NCBI GenBank assembly: GCA_009909035.1
Contig: JAAAOB010000158.1
Coordinates: 1-47,745 of the forward strand
Length of the DNA stretch: 47,745 bases
Direction: 5' to 3'
Origin: Bacteroidota bacterium
GTDB lineage: Bacteria > Bacteroidota > Rhodothermia > Balneolales > Balneolaceae
This document shows, in pieces, positions 7,740-16,521 of this stretch (position 1 is its first letter; the number at the start of each line of letters is the position of its first letter). Position numbers and translations under genes: made by a program. Under the pieces are notes generated by a model. The model saw nothing but the letters and a program-made list of their open reading frames with translations, had not been told where the DNA came from and did not search any database.

Positions 7740-8318
7740 TTAGTGGTTTTTGATTCGGTCCGGATTATCCTCCACAAACGAGGCCCAGCTCGATTTACGG
7801 TTGTTTTGATGGCTCGCCTTATTCCCTTTCCTGGATGAAAGAACGCCCGCTTTTGTATGATGGCACCATGCCACGGCCAGGGCATCGGTTGCATCATTGC
7901 CGATGTTTTCTTCGGGCAAACTCATCATCCGTTTCAGCATAAAGGCCACCTGCTTTTTACTGGCATTCCCATTTCCCGTAATCGCTTTTTTTACCGCCTT
8001 GGGATAGTACTCCTCCACCGGCAGCCCCTGGTTTGTGATGGCCAAAAGAGCGGCGGCCTGTGCCCGGCCCAGCTTCAGCATGGCCAGCGGGTCTACTCCA
8101 TAAATTGGCGTCTCAACAGCGCACTCATCCGGCTGCTGATCTTCAATGATGGCCGTAATCTCTTCAAAAATATACTGCAGACGCTCTGTATGACTCCCGA
8201 TTTTATCCATCCTGAGAACACCAAACGTACCGGAACTGTAGGAGGTCCCCTCTACCGACAGAACAGCATACCCGGTATGCCGGGAGCCGGGGTCGATTCC
8301 AAGAATTTTTTTAGTCAT
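7740..8318 (-). CDS. ruvC: Holliday junction resolvase RuvC
   Basis: Endonuclease that cuts Holliday junctions symmetrically. 192 aa, slightly longer than the usual ~170-180 because of a basic C-terminal tail. The four acidic catalytic residues are visible: Asp9 in ILGIDPGS, Glu69 in CAVETPIYG, and Asp142/Asp145 in NDATDALAVAWCH. GRAQA and the YYPKAVKKAITGNGNASKKQV block are family hallmarks. Paired with ruvA. Confidence 0.95.
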   Translation of the reverse strand: MTKKILGIDPGSRHTGYAVLSVEGTSYSSGTFGVLRMDKIGSHTERLQYIFEEITAIIEDQQPDECAVETPIYGVDPLAMLKLGRAQAAALLAITNQGLPVEEYYPKAVKKAITGNGNASKKQVAFMLKRMMSLPEENIGNDATDALAVAWCHHTKAGVLSSRKGNKASHQNNRKSSWASFVEDNPDRIKNH

Positions 8319-8404
8319 AATTCCTTTTCATAAAGTGCCGTATTCAAGTCATAGCAACGTTCAGTGAGTCATTCCCCATTGCAATAAAACCAATAGCCAA
8401 TCCT

Positions 8405-9241
8405 CTATTCCTCATCCGCATAGAGTTTTACGAGTCCGTCAATCATCTCTTCAGAGATACCGGAGGTAACAAATCCACCGTCGTGATAGAGATTTTGCAT
8501 GGTTACTTTCTTTGTAAGATCGGAGAAAAGAGTCACGCAGTAATCCGCGCACTCATCGGCTGAAGGGTTGCCAAGCGGCGCAATTTTTTCTGCAAACGTA
8601 TACATGCTGTCAAACCCTTTAATTCCGGAACCTGCCGATGTTTTGGTTGGAGCTTGCGATACTGTATTTACGCGAATGCCCCGCTCAGCAAGACGGCTGC
8701 CGTAATTCCTGGCGATACTTTCCAGGAGGGCCTTGGCATCGTTCATATCGGAATACTTCGAAAAAATACGCTGTGCACCGATGTACGAGAGAGCCACAAC
8801 ACTTCCGCCGTCATTCAGAATCTCTTGTTTCTCGGCAAAGTGCAGTACCTTGTGGAGTGAAATTGCCGAAATATCCAGGGTCTGGTTATACCAGTTATAG
8901 TTCAGGTCTTTATACTCTTTCTTTTTACGGATATTTGGCGACATCCCGATGGCGTGCAGGATAAAATCAACGCCTCCCAGCTCCTCTTTGACCTGCTTCA
9001 TCAGTTTTTCCACATCCTCCTCATCGGAGACGTCGCAGGGTATGATCGGGGCATTTGTCTCTTCACCTAATGCATCAAGTGTGCCGAGTCGTAGTGCAAT
9101 CGGGGCGTTGGAGAGAACAAAATCTGCTCCTTCTTTTTTACAGGCCAGGGCAATTCGCCAGGCGATACTCCGCTCATCAAGCGCTCCAAAAATAATTCCT
9201 TTCTTTCCTTTCAGTAAACCATACCCTTTCGATTCAGACAT
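8405..9241 (-). CDS. fabI: Enoyl-[acyl-carrier-protein] reductase (NADH), FabI
   Basis: Catalyses the last reduction in each cycle of fatty-acid elongation. 278 aa, an SDR fold with the FabI-type nucleotide loop GALDERSIAWRIA. Catalytic residues are Tyr153 (LSYIGAQ), Tyr163 and Lys170 (YSDMNDAK), equivalent to E. coli Tyr146/Tyr156/Lys163. It lies 86 bp upstream of ruvC on the same strand and may be in the same transcript. The C-terminus (NLYHDGGFVTSGIS) is typical. Confidence 0.95.
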   Translation of the reverse strand: MSESKGYGLLKGKKGIIFGALDERSIAWRIALACKKEGADFVLSNAPIALRLGTLDALGEETNAPIIPCDVSDEEDVEKLMKQVKEELGGVDFILHAIGMSPNIRKKKEYKDLNYNWYNQTLDISAISLHKVLHFAEKQEILNDGGSVVALSYIGAQRIFSKYSDMNDAKALLESIARNYGSRLAERGIRVNTVSQAPTKTSAGSGIKGFDSMYTFAEKIAPLGNPSADECADYCVTLFSDLTKKVTMQNLYHDGGFVTSGISEEMIDGLVKLYADEE

Positions 9242-9950
9242 ATCTGTGATTGTGTTAATATTTGATGGCTATCTATTCTGCAAGAAAATAACACCTTCAT
9301 CCGTCAGTTCGAAATATATCGTCACGTCTTTGATGAACTCTGAAATTCCACCAGAAAGCCGAACCCTGTGAGGAGTTTTTGGGGTGTTGGCTTTGAGACT
9401 CGTCGGACGAAAAAGGCCGCCAAGCGATCCCTTCGGGACAATCGTCCGACGAGAGGGGCAGACCTGACAGCATTCCCACGTTTTTTGCGGGTTTCTGTCA
9501 GCGTCGGAGCCAAGGCCACTATACCTTTTCAGTATTCCACATCAAGGCAACACTACGACTCAACGCTGTCAGATCCAGTTGGCGTACCGTTGGAGCGGCA
9601 CCTGCGGCGGACAGGTTGGGACAATCGTCCGACGAGGGGCACGGGTTTCTTTCAGGGTAGGGCCATTATATGTATGAAGCCTTGGCACTGATCAAGGTTT
9701 TTCCTCTCGGGTCAGGCGACCCGAGCTACATCTTTCTGCAACAAACGCTGTCAGATCATTCAGATGAATTATCCATCACCAATTTAAAAATAGTTCAGCC
9801 CAAGAAGTGCTCGTTCATGGCGGCAGGCGTCGATTTTCATCACATATCATCTGCAGCTTAAAAAATTATCCACATTGGTTGTTGATAAGATGGGGGGAGG
9901 TGCGTATTTTTGGAGACTCTGCACCATTACATTTTACTTATTGACTCGTT
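9242..9950. other. Repeat-rich intergenic region upstream of ffh
   Basis: 709 bp with no credible gene. Contains a perfect 12-bp inverted repeat CTCGTCGGACGA (9399-9410) / TCGTCCGACGAG (9442-9453). Its right arm recurs near 9623-9635 within GGGACAATCGTCCGACGAG. Also present are parts of repeat family C (9487-9505, 9562-9615 and 9744-9757), a perfect 8-bp hairpin CTCGGGTC/GACCCGAG (9706-9725) and one exact DnaA-box-like TTATCCACA at 9866-9874. The open frames across the region are repeat-derived. Confidence 0.65.
9487..9615. repeat. Dispersed palindromic repeat, family C, copy 1 (expanded)
   Basis: Two halves, GGGTTTCTGTCAGCGTC (to 9505) and AACGCTGTCAGATCC...GGCGGACAGG (9562-9615), match the compact copy at 17942-18021. 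In the compact copy they are only 7 bp apart; here ~56 bp separate them. CTGTCAGCGT and ACGCTGTCAG are inverted with respect to each other. A further fragment, AACGCTGTCAGATC, is at 9744-9757. Confidence 0.75.
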
Positions 9951-11294
9951 ATGTTTGAAGATTTGTCTTCTAAAATAGAATCCGCCGTTCAGACGCTGAA
10001 GGGTAAATCCAGGATCACGGATGTCAACATTGCCGAAACGGTGCGTGAGATCCGTCGGGCGCTGCTTGATGCCGACGTGAACCTGGAAGTAGCACGTAAA
10101 TTCACCGATGATGTGAAAGAACGCGTCATGGGGTCTGATGTGCTTACCAGCGTAAATCCCGGCCAGCAATTTACCAAAATCGTTTTCGACGAGATGGTAA
10201 CCATGCTGGGTGAAGAGAGAGTGGATATAACCATTTCCCAAAAACCTCCTACAGTGATTTTGATTGCAGGACTTCAGGGATCCGGTAAAACGACATTTGT
10301 GGGAAAACTTGCCCGCTACCTGAAGACTGAAAACAACCGAAATCCCATTCTTGCTGCTGCGGATGTTTATCGTCCGGCAGCCATCAACCAGCTGAAAACG
10401 CTGGCCGAGTCAATCGATGTTCCCGTCTACTCCATCCAGCAAAAAGATCCCGTGCGTGTTGCTCGTGAAGCTGTCTCCATGGCGAAAAGCCTGGCGCTCG
10501 ACACGGTCATTATCGACACCGCCGGCCGTCTTCATGTGGATGAGAAAATGATGGATGAAGTCGCCTCCATTAAAGAGGCCGTTGATCCTGACGAAATTTT
10601 GTTTGTCGTGGATGCGATGACGGGCCAGGATGCAGTCAACACGGCAAAGGCTTTTAATGAGACAATCGATTTTGACGGTGTGGTTCTCACCAAGCTCGAC
10701 GGGGATACACGCGGTGGTGCAGCTTTATCCATTCGTCATGTAGTAAGCAAGCCGATCAAGTTTATGAGTACCGGGGAGAAACTCGACGCGTTGTCGCCGT
10801 TTTACCCCGACCGCCTGGCCCAGCGAATTCTCGGAATGGGGGATGTCGTATCGCTGGTGGAAAAGGCTCAGTCGCAATACGACGAAGAGCAGGCGCAGAA
10901 ACTGCAGAAGAAAATAAAATCTGACAAATTCGACCTGGAAGATTTTCTTGATCAAATCCAGAAAATCAAGAAAATGGGGAATGTCTCCGACCTGGTCGGT
11001 ATGATTCCCGGTGCTGATAAAGCCGTTAAAGATGCCGATCTCAGTGATGAATCATTCAAACCCATTGAAGCAATCATCTATTCCATGACGCCTGAAGAAC
11101 GACAGGATCCTACACTGCTAAACGGCAGCCGGCGCCGGCGGATCGCCAAAGGCTCCGGAACAACGGTCCGGGAGATCAACGAATTGATGAAGCAGTTTAC
11201 GCAGATGAAGAAAATGATGAAGACCATGTCGAAAATGAACAAAATGGGCCGCGCGATGGAAGGCCTTAAAAACCTGCCATTTGGCAAAAAGTAA
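9951..11294 (+). CDS. ffh: Signal recognition particle protein Ffh
   Basis: GTPase subunit of the signal recognition particle; binds 4.5S RNA and signal sequences of nascent membrane proteins and docks with FtsY. 447 aa: N domain (1-~95), G domain with P-loop GLQGSGKTT (107-115), DTAGR (189-193) and TKLDGDTRGGAAL near 247, then the methionine-rich M domain (~330-447) with RRRRIAKGSGTTVREINELMKQF for RNA binding and a Met-rich tail. First gene of a five-gene plus-strand operon, 35 bp before rpsP. Confidence 0.97.
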   Translation: MFEDLSSKIESAVQTLKGKSRITDVNIAETVREIRRALLDADVNLEVARKFTDDVKERVMGSDVLTSVNPGQQFTKIVFDEMVTMLGEERVDITISQKPPTVILIAGLQGSGKTTFVGKLARYLKTENNRNPILAAADVYRPAAINQLKTLAESIDVPVYSIQQKDPVRVAREAVSMAKSLALDTVIIDTAGRLHVDEKMMDEVASIKEAVDPDEILFVVDAMTGQDAVNTAKAFNETIDFDGVVLTKLDGDTRGGAALSIRHVVSKPIKFMSTGEKLDALSPFYPDRLAQRILGMGDVVSLVEKAQSQYDEEQAQKLQKKIKSDKFDLEDFLDQIQKIKKMGNVSDLVGMIPGADKAVKDADLSDESFKPIEAIIYSMTPEERQDPTLLNGSRRRRIAKGSGTTVREINELMKQFTQMKKMMKTMSKMNKMGRAMEGLKNLPFGKK

Positions 11295-11329
11295 ACAAAT
11301 TAAACAAAAAACCAACCTGGAGTAAATCA

Positions 11330-12367
11330 TTGATTACGTTACGTCTACAAAGAAAAGGAAGAAAAAAGAGACCATTCTATCACATTGTGGTAGCTGACAG
11401 CCGCTCACCGCGGGATGGACGAATTATTGAACGCCTCGGTCGTTATGACGATGTAAGTGAGAAAAAAGAGCTCACATACGACGAAGAACGCGTTATCCAC
11501 TGGCTAAAAATTGGAGCCCAACCCAGCAATACGGTTCGCAATATCCTGAAGCATGAGGGCATTATGTATAAAATGCACTTGATGCGGTGGGGAAAAACCG
11601 ATGAAGAAATTGAAGCCGCTCTTACTGAATGGCGCGAAGCAAAAGAAGCCAAAGCAGGCGACGAAACCGTAAGCCGTAAAGCGCAGCAAAAAGAGCTTCT
11701 GAAAGCAGAAGAGAAAGAGTATAAAAAGCAGGTTGAAGAAAAAGCTGCAGCTGCTGCCAAGGAACTCGAGCGAAAGAAGGCGGAAGAAGCCCGAGCGAAA
11801 GAAGAGGAAGAGAAAGCAAAAGAAGAGCCAAAAACGCCAGCCGGCGAAATAGAAGCTGCTCTGGAAGCTGACAAAGAATCGAAAGAAGAGGAAACGGAAG
11901 CAAAAGCCGACGATAAAGCTGCTGCTGAAACAGAAGAAGCTCCGGCCGAAGAAAAAGAAGAACCGAAAGCCAAAGCTGCTGAAGAGGCTGAGGAAGCTGA
12001 AGAAGTAACCGCTGACGATTCTGATAAAGAAGAGAAGAAAGCAGCAAAAGAGACTGAGGAAGAGGATTCCAAGGAAGAAGAGCCAAAAGCCGACGCGGCT
12101 TCTGAAGATGATTCTGAAGAAGAAAAGGAGGAAGAGGAAGAGAAAAAAGCCGAAGCTAAAGAGGAAGAAACAGAAGCAAAAGCTGATGACTCTGACGATC
12201 AGAAAGAAGAAGAGAAAGCTCCTGCTCAGGTATCAACTGATATGAATGCAAATGAAGCCATCGATCATATCAAAGATACACCACTTGAAGAGCTGGAAGG
12301 CTTTGTGCCTGATGATGAAGATCGTGTGACGGTTCAGCGTGCCTGGGATAGCAAACAGTCTGATTAA
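11330..12367 (+). CDS. rpsP: 30S ribosomal protein S16 with long acidic C-terminal extension
   Basis: Residues 1-~80 are a normal S16 (RLQRKGRKKRPFYHIVVADSRSPRDG, then RYDD, HWLKIGAQPSNTV), a small-subunit assembly protein. The chain continues to 345 aa where most S16 proteins have 80-180. Residues ~130-300 consist almost entirely of Glu, Lys, Ala, Asp and Ser, with an internal repeat (EEETEAKADD occurs twice). Residues 301-345 regain normal composition (NANEAIDHIKDTPLEELEGF). The start is TTG, supported by GGAG about 7 bp upstream and by the next Met lying at residue 79. Lies between ffh and rimM. The tail's role is unknown. Confidence 0.93.
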   Translation: MITLRLQRKGRKKRPFYHIVVADSRSPRDGRIIERLGRYDDVSEKKELTYDEERVIHWLKIGAQPSNTVRNILKHEGIMYKMHLMRWGKTDEEIEAALTEWREAKEAKAGDETVSRKAQQKELLKAEEKEYKKQVEEKAAAAAKELERKKAEEARAKEEEEKAKEEPKTPAGEIEAALEADKESKEEETEAKADDKAAAETEEAPAEEKEEPKAKAAEEAEEAEEVTADDSDKEEKKAAKETEEEDSKEEEPKADAASEDDSEEEKEEEEEKKAEAKEEETEAKADDSDDQKEEEKAPAQVSTDMNANEAIDHIKDTPLEELEGFVPDDEDRVTVQRAWDSKQSD

Positions 12368-12403
12368 AGAACTAAACGATCAACTACCGACACCGGAGAT
12401 ATT

Positions 12404-12940
12404 ATGACATCCCGGTTTAAAGAAATTGGCCGGATCGGCCGGGCACGAGGACTCGAAGGATGGGTTCTGCTGCTGCCGGAACAGGCTGTAACTGAAGATT
12501 TTTTATCATCGAACCCGGTGGTTTACATCAAAAACGACCGGTCAGGGTTTGAACCTCTTCGCGTAGTGGATTACTACACCGAAGAAAAAAGAAATCGAGT
12601 ATCGTTCTTTGTAAAATTTGATATGATCACGAATCGCACAGAAGCTGATGCATTGAAGAATAATGGGCTCTTTTCCGATCAATTTGATCCGGACATTGAG
12701 ACAGATGAACAGGATTCATCCGCTGAGAGTGATTTGACCGGCTATTCCGTTCGGTACCGCTCTAAAACGGCCGGATACGTTCTGGATCGTTTTGACACTC
12801 CTGCTCAAAGCATCATAGAGGCAAAAATTGGTGCCGGCTCCCTGCTGATCCCTTTTGTGGATGAGTATGTCTCCGACGTAGACCATGACGAACGGACCAT
12901 TTACTGCCGAAATCTCAACCAGCTAATGGATGACGAGTAA
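12404..12940 (+). CDS. rimM: 16S rRNA processing protein RimM
   Basis: Ribosome maturation factor for the 30S head; binds S19. 178 aa with the N-terminal RimM barrel (FKEIGRIGRARGLEGWVLL, degenerate form of the GxhGxrGEv motif) and a C-terminal PRC-barrel domain (from ~110, DLTGYSVRY...LLIPFVDEYVSDVDHDERTIY). The substitution of the usual HGLKGEV-like segment by RGLEGWV is mild divergence. Located between rpsP and trmD as in most bacteria, which strengthens the call; 1 bp separates its stop from the trmD start. Confidence 0.93.
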   Translation: MTSRFKEIGRIGRARGLEGWVLLLPEQAVTEDFLSSNPVVYIKNDRSGFEPLRVVDYYTEEKRNRVSFFVKFDMITNRTEADALKNNGLFSDQFDPDIETDEQDSSAESDLTGYSVRYRSKTAGYVLDRFDTPAQSIIEAKIGAGSLLIPFVDEYVSDVDHDERTIYCRNLNQLMDDE

Positions 12941-12941
12941 T

Positions 12942-13646
12942 ATGCTTCGAATCGATATACTTTCCGGTGTTCCTGATCTTTTGAGAAGTCCCCTGGATCA
13001 CAGTATTATTGGCAGAGCACGCCAACACAATCATGTAGAGATTCATTTGCATGACCTGCGGGAGTATTCGAAAGATAACCATCAAAAAATTGATGATACT
13101 CCCTATGGCGGCGGAGCCGGGATGGTTCTTTCCCCTCAGCCGATCTTCACCTGTATTGAAAAGCTGAAAAGCGAACGCACCTATGATGAGATCATTTTCA
13201 CGGCTCCGGACGGAATTCCATTTGAGCAGTCTCATGCCAACCAGCTCTCAATAAAAAAAAACCTGATGTTTCTTTGCGGCCACTATAAAGGGGTCGACCA
13301 GAGGGTTCGGGACCGGTTGATTACGGCAGAATTCTCTATTGGAGACTATGTGTTATCGGGAGGCGAGCTCCCGGCACTTGTCATGACAGATGCCGTAATC
13401 AGGCTTATTCCCGGTGTTTTAGGGAATGCGGAAAGTGCACTTTCTGATTCATTTCAGAACGAATTATTGGAAGGCCCTGTCTACACACGGCCTGCTGAGT
13501 TCAAAGGAATGGAAGTGCCGGAGGTACTGCGATCAGGTGATCATAAAAAAATTAAGCAGTGGCGGTTGGATCAGTCGATTAAACGGACCCAAAACCGACG
13601 GCCGGACCTTTTTAAAAAATTTAAAAAAAATAACGAACACCAGTAA
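12942..13646 (+). CDS. trmD: tRNA (guanine-N1)-methyltransferase TrmD
   Basis: Methylates G37 of tRNAs, preventing frameshifting. 234 aa SPOUT knot enzyme: [23 protein letters not shown], and the knot stretch [29 protein letters not shown], followed by [21 protein letters not shown]. An in-frame ATG 12 bp earlier (inside rimM) is possible, but family proteins begin with a short Met-x-hydrophobic segment, so MLRIDIL is preferred. Followed 13 bp later by rplS. Confidence 0.95.
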   Translation: MLRIDILSGVPDLLRSPLDHSIIGRARQHNHVEIHLHDLREYSKDNHQKIDDTPYGGGAGMVLSPQPIFTCIEKLKSERTYDEIIFTAPDGIPFEQSHANQLSIKKNLMFLCGHYKGVDQRVRDRLITAEFSIGDYVLSGGELPALVMTDAVIRLIPGVLGNAESALSDSFQNELLEGPVYTRPAEFKGMEVPEVLRSGDHKKIKQWRLDQSIKRTQNRRPDLFKKFKKNNEHQ

Positions 13647-13659
13647 AAGGAATAAAACC

Positions 13660-14028
13660 ATGGATAAATTAAGATTAATAGAACAAACCGTGATGCGCGA
13701 CGACCTGCCTGATTTTGTAGCAGGAGATACCGTTAATGTCCACTATCGCGTCCGGGAAGGTGAAAAAGAACGTATACAGCAGTATGTTGGCGTTGTCATC
13801 AACGAGCGCGGAAGTGGTGCTAACAAAACATTTACCGTACGTAAAATGTCGGGCAGCGTTGGTGTTGAACGTATTTTTCCACTCTACTCTCCATTTATCG
13901 CCAAAATTGAGGTTAAAAAGAGAGGAAATGTTCGTCGGTCAAAACTCTTCTACCTGCGTGACCGAACCGGTAAATCGGCTCGTATTCGTGAAAAGAAAGC
14001 TTCTGAACCGGCTAAAGAGAAGAAGTAA
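13660..14028 (+). CDS. rplS: 50S ribosomal protein L19
   Basis: Component of the large subunit at the 30S/50S interface. 122 aa: [19 protein letters not shown], the [24 protein letters not shown] core, IFPLYSPFI, and a basic tail [19 protein letters not shown]. The open frame continues upstream through trmD, but the ATG preceded by AAAAGG at good spacing and matching the family's N-terminus is the start. Last gene of the ffh-rpsP-rimM-trmD-rplS operon. Confidence 0.97.
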   Translation: MDKLRLIEQTVMRDDLPDFVAGDTVNVHYRVREGEKERIQQYVGVVINERGSGANKTFTVRKMSGSVGVERIFPLYSPFIAKIEVKKRGNVRRSKLFYLRDRTGKSARIREKKASEPAKEKK

Positions 14029-14029
14029 A

Positions 14030-14072
14030 TTTAAAAAACGGGTTTACGTATAAGTAACATCCGTTTTTTAAA
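14030..14072 (+). terminator. Terminator of the rpsP-rplS operon
   Basis: Perfect 12-bp inverted repeat TTTAAAAAACGG (14030-14041) / CCGTTTTTTAAA (14061-14072), starting 2 bp after the rplS stop. The T run lies within the distal arm, giving the usual intrinsic-terminator form. Confidence 0.85.
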
Positions 14073-14146
14073 CCCTCCCTTTCTTTTATCAGACCAACCT
14101 GTTTTACAGACTTATCATAAAACCGTCCAAAATTTCTATAACCATC

Positions 14147-14710
14147 ATGAAGTTAATACTCTTTGGCCCGCCGGGGGCAGGTAAAGGAACTCAGGCAGAT
14201 AAAATAAAATCACATTACAATATTGCTCACCTCGCGACGGGTAATATTTTCCGGCGAAATATCAAAAATAAAACCAACCTGGGCCAGAAGGTGAAATCGA
14301 TCCTTGATGCCGGAAAATTGGTCCCCGATGAAACGGTTGTTGACTTGGTAATTGATGAGCTGCAGCACCAAAAGTATGAAAGCGGGTATATTCTGGATGG
14401 TTTCCCGCGAACCATCCCCCAGGCCGAGGCGCTCGACGACTATCTTTCATCAAAAGATACATCCATCGACCTGTTTGTAAATCTTGAGGTCCCGGAACAG
14501 GAACTGATAAACCGCATTCTTTCAAGAGCAGACGGACGATCAGACGATACTCCGGAAAAAATTAAAACACGTTTGGATGTTTATCACAAACAGACAGCAC
14601 CTGTTCTGAATCACTACAAAAAGCAGGGGAAAGTGAAGGAAATTAGCGGGGTTGGCTCTATTGATGAGATTTTTGAACGAATTAAAGAAGTACTCGATCA
14701 GGTAAAGTGA
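14147..14710 (+). CDS. adk: Adenylate kinase
   Basis: Interconverts ATP + AMP with 2 ADP. 187 aa, P-loop GPPGAGKGT (7-15), AMP-binding TGNIFR (31-36) and DGFPRT (84-89), and LID arginines in SRADGRSDD. It is the short-LID form without the zinc-binding or long LID insert. Monocistronic on the plus strand, 118 bp after rplS, ending against the minus-strand gene at 14754. A perfect 10-bp inverted repeat AGTACTCGAT/ATCGAGTACT spans its stop codon (14689-14727); without a clear T run it is only a possible terminator. Confidence 0.96.
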   Translation: MKLILFGPPGAGKGTQADKIKSHYNIAHLATGNIFRRNIKNKTNLGQKVKSILDAGKLVPDETVVDLVIDELQHQKYESGYILDGFPRTIPQAEALDDYLSSKDTSIDLFVNLEVPEQELINRILSRADGRSDDTPEKIKTRLDVYHKQTAPVLNHYKKQGKVKEISGVGSIDEIFERIKEVLDQVK

Positions 14711-14753
14711 ATATCTTATCGAGTACTCGATCGTGTTCCGTTTTGGTATCTCA

Positions 14754-15653
14754 CTACTCACCCTTAAGCAAATCCAGGATACAGGGCGTGACGTCCTGAA
14801 TACTTTCCGCATTTGAGAAGTAGCTCGTCCTGCCTTTCACAAAAAGCGGTACGGGATTTCTTGTATGTGTTTTGATGGAGAGATTTTCCAGGTTGCCGTG
14901 ATCACTGCTGATCACCAATGTATCCATTTCATCTAATCCATCAAAAATGTGTACAAGAAATGGATCCAGCAGATCCCTGATCTCATCCGCATATGCACGG
15001 TCCATGCTGTGACCCGCTTTATCGGTCAGGTAAAATTCATACATCACCAGGTCATATGTTTTAGCAGCAGAATATATTCTTTCTGCAGCATCCATAGCGG
15101 TAATTTCCGGCACATCTAACATGAGCTGTTTCTTCCATATATTCTGGGTAATTTCGGCTGTAACTGCACGTCCTTCACGTATATCATCTACCGTATGAAG
15201 AGATATACCGGCCGATCTTGTCATTAGTGTCGTAGCTGTCCAGCGATCTCTTTTTTGAGCTTTCTGAAAGAAAACATCGGGGTAGGCGTTTATAAAAAGG
15301 GGCTTCAGCCCAATATCAATGACTTTATGAAACAGGCTTTCCTTTTCAAGGAGATGACGGGTGGTTGAGTAGGGATAGGGACCGTAATGCTTCCCGGCAA
15401 TTTTAGCTGCATTCACACCGGAAAAAAGTGTGGTCTGTCCTGTTCCGCTTTGAGGGAGGCCTTCAACATCAAGATTTGCATCAATCGATTTGAAAAGAAT
15501 ATCACGACTGTTCACCTCCCCACAGGTTTCATCAAGCCCGTCTGTGCCTGTAAATTTCGAAAAAGAGTGCCACCCATTGTTCGATAATGGGTTTTTTGGT
15601 GACCGTTTTCCGACTCCAATACCATCAAGAAAAATAAATATGACCGCCATCAC
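14754..15653 (-). CDS. Alkaline-phosphatase-superfamily metalloenzyme (phosphoglycerate mutase/phosphopentomutase-like)
   Basis: 299 aa. Metal-binding and nucleophile motifs of the superfamily are visible: Asp10 in FLDGIGVG, the nucleophile region LPQSGTGQTTLFSG (67-79), Asp211 and His215 in TDKAGHS, Asp251-His252 in SSDHGNLE, and His263 in KTHTRNPVPL. It is shorter than the ~510-aa cofactor-independent phosphoglycerate mutase because the transferase insert domain is missing. It matches the metalloenzyme group annotated without function in Bacteroidetes/Chlorobi. Its start overlaps the dtd stop by 4 bp, so the two are coupled. Substrate unknown. Confidence 0.75.
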   Translation of the reverse strand: MMAVIFIFLDGIGVGKRSPKNPLSNNGWHSFSKFTGTDGLDETCGEVNSRDILFKSIDANLDVEGLPQSGTGQTTLFSGVNAAKIAGKHYGPYPYSTTRHLLEKESLFHKVIDIGLKPLFINAYPDVFFQKAQKRDRWTATTLMTRSAGISLHTVDDIREGRAVTAEITQNIWKKQLMLDVPEITAMDAAERIYSAAKTYDLVMYEFYLTDKAGHSMDRAYADEIRDLLDPFLVHIFDGLDEMDTLVISSDHGNLENLSIKTHTRNPVPLFVKGRTSYFSNAESIQDVTPCILDLLKGE

Positions 15654-16090
15654 CGCTCCATGACCAGCGTTACCGGTCCGTCATTTACCAGGGATACTTC
15701 CATCATTGCTCCAAAAACACCTGTTTCCACCGGTCCATTAAATTCATTTTTAAGTTCCTGAACCATATAGTCATACAGCGGTTCGGCTGCTTCCGGAGAA
15801 GCAGCATCCATAAAGCTGGGCCGGTTTCCCTTCTGCATATCACCATAGAGCGTGAACTGAGATACAACAAGGATACCCCCGCGAATGTCGGTTACCGATC
15901 GGTTCATTTTACCCTCTTCATCTTCAAAGATTCTGAGTTTTTGTAGTTTATTGCAGCACCAGTCAATTTGCTCTTTCCCATCATTTTCATGGATTCCAAC
16001 AAGGAGGAGCAGTCCATGGTCAATCCTGCCGGTTTCAACTCCATCTACATCAACCGATGCAGATTTTACTCTCTGAATTACAATTCTCAT
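15650..16090 (-). CDS. dtd: D-aminoacyl-tRNA deacylase
   Basis: Removes D-amino acids and glycine mischarged on tRNA. 146 aa from MRIVIQRV, the exact family start; the frame stays open for 36 more codons upstream, but that extension is not family-like and runs into the DnaA-box region. SQFTLYGD (77-84) is the substrate-pocket motif and NDGPVT (136-141) the cross-subunit Gly-cisPro motif (here GP with Pro139). Divergent from purM across the candidate origin. Confidence 0.95.
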   Translation of the reverse strand: MRIVIQRVKSASVDVDGVETGRIDHGLLLLVGIHENDGKEQIDWCCNKLQKLRIFEDEEGKMNRSVTDIRGGILVVSQFTLYGDMQKGNRPSFMDAASPEAAEPLYDYMVQELKNEFNGPVETGVFGAMMEVSLVNDGPVTLVMER

Positions 16091-16521
16091 GTGTTGATAA
16101 TCATGTGTATAACTATTCTGATTTATGTGGAGAAAGAGATTTTTAAATAATCCGCTACAATTCTCCACACGATTCCACAAAATATAGGTTTTATACACAG
16201 TCCTAAAGAATAACTTTTGATGTAGATAACTAAAACCAGCCAGTATATACGCTATATATAAATTTGTTGAAAACGTTTGAGTGCGTAAGCTAAGTTATTG
16301 ATTTTTATCACTCACTTATACACATACTTATTCACAATTGCGTTTCAAGCATCTATCTAAATTTTAATAAAAAAGTTATGCACTTATCCACACGCACTAC
16401 TACTATACTACAAAAATTAAATCCAATTTTATTTGTAAACTCCTGTGGATAAGTGATGGAAATCCTCTTACATGATTTCTTTTTTTCTTTCTATCTTGTA
16501 TGAACTTCCTAATCAAATATA
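16091..16521. other. Candidate chromosomal replication origin (oriC): DnaA-box cluster in AT-rich gap
   Basis: Exact matches to TTWTNCACA: 16191-16199, 16316-16324, 16328-16336 and 16384-16392 on the plus strand, and 16104-16112 and 16444-16452 on the minus strand. One-mismatch boxes include 16125-16133, 16161-16169, 16221-16229 and 16376-16384. Two very AT-rich tracts, 16241-16265 (TATATAC...TATATATAA) and 16351-16376, could serve as unwinding element. The gap has no ORF and separates divergent dtd and purM. Six exact 9-mers in ~350 bp is far above chance. dnaA is not in the window. Confidence 0.72.

Noticed and set aside
9322..9861. Several open frames of 60-107 aa upstream of ffh
   Set aside because: They run through palindromic repeats, overlap on both strands and show no recognisable protein pattern.
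9866..9874. Exact DnaA box TTATCCACA upstream of ffh as a second origin
   Set aside because: It is a single isolated box without an AT-rich tract or neighbours; chance occurrence is plausible.
11443..12086. Long Ser/Leu-rich minus-strand frames opposite rpsP
   Set aside because: They arise from reverse translation of GAA/GCA-rich acidic-tail codons.
16091..16198. N-terminal 36-residue extension of the dtd frame
   Set aside because: Family proteins start at MRIVIQRV; the extension covers a DnaA box and part of the AT-rich gap.
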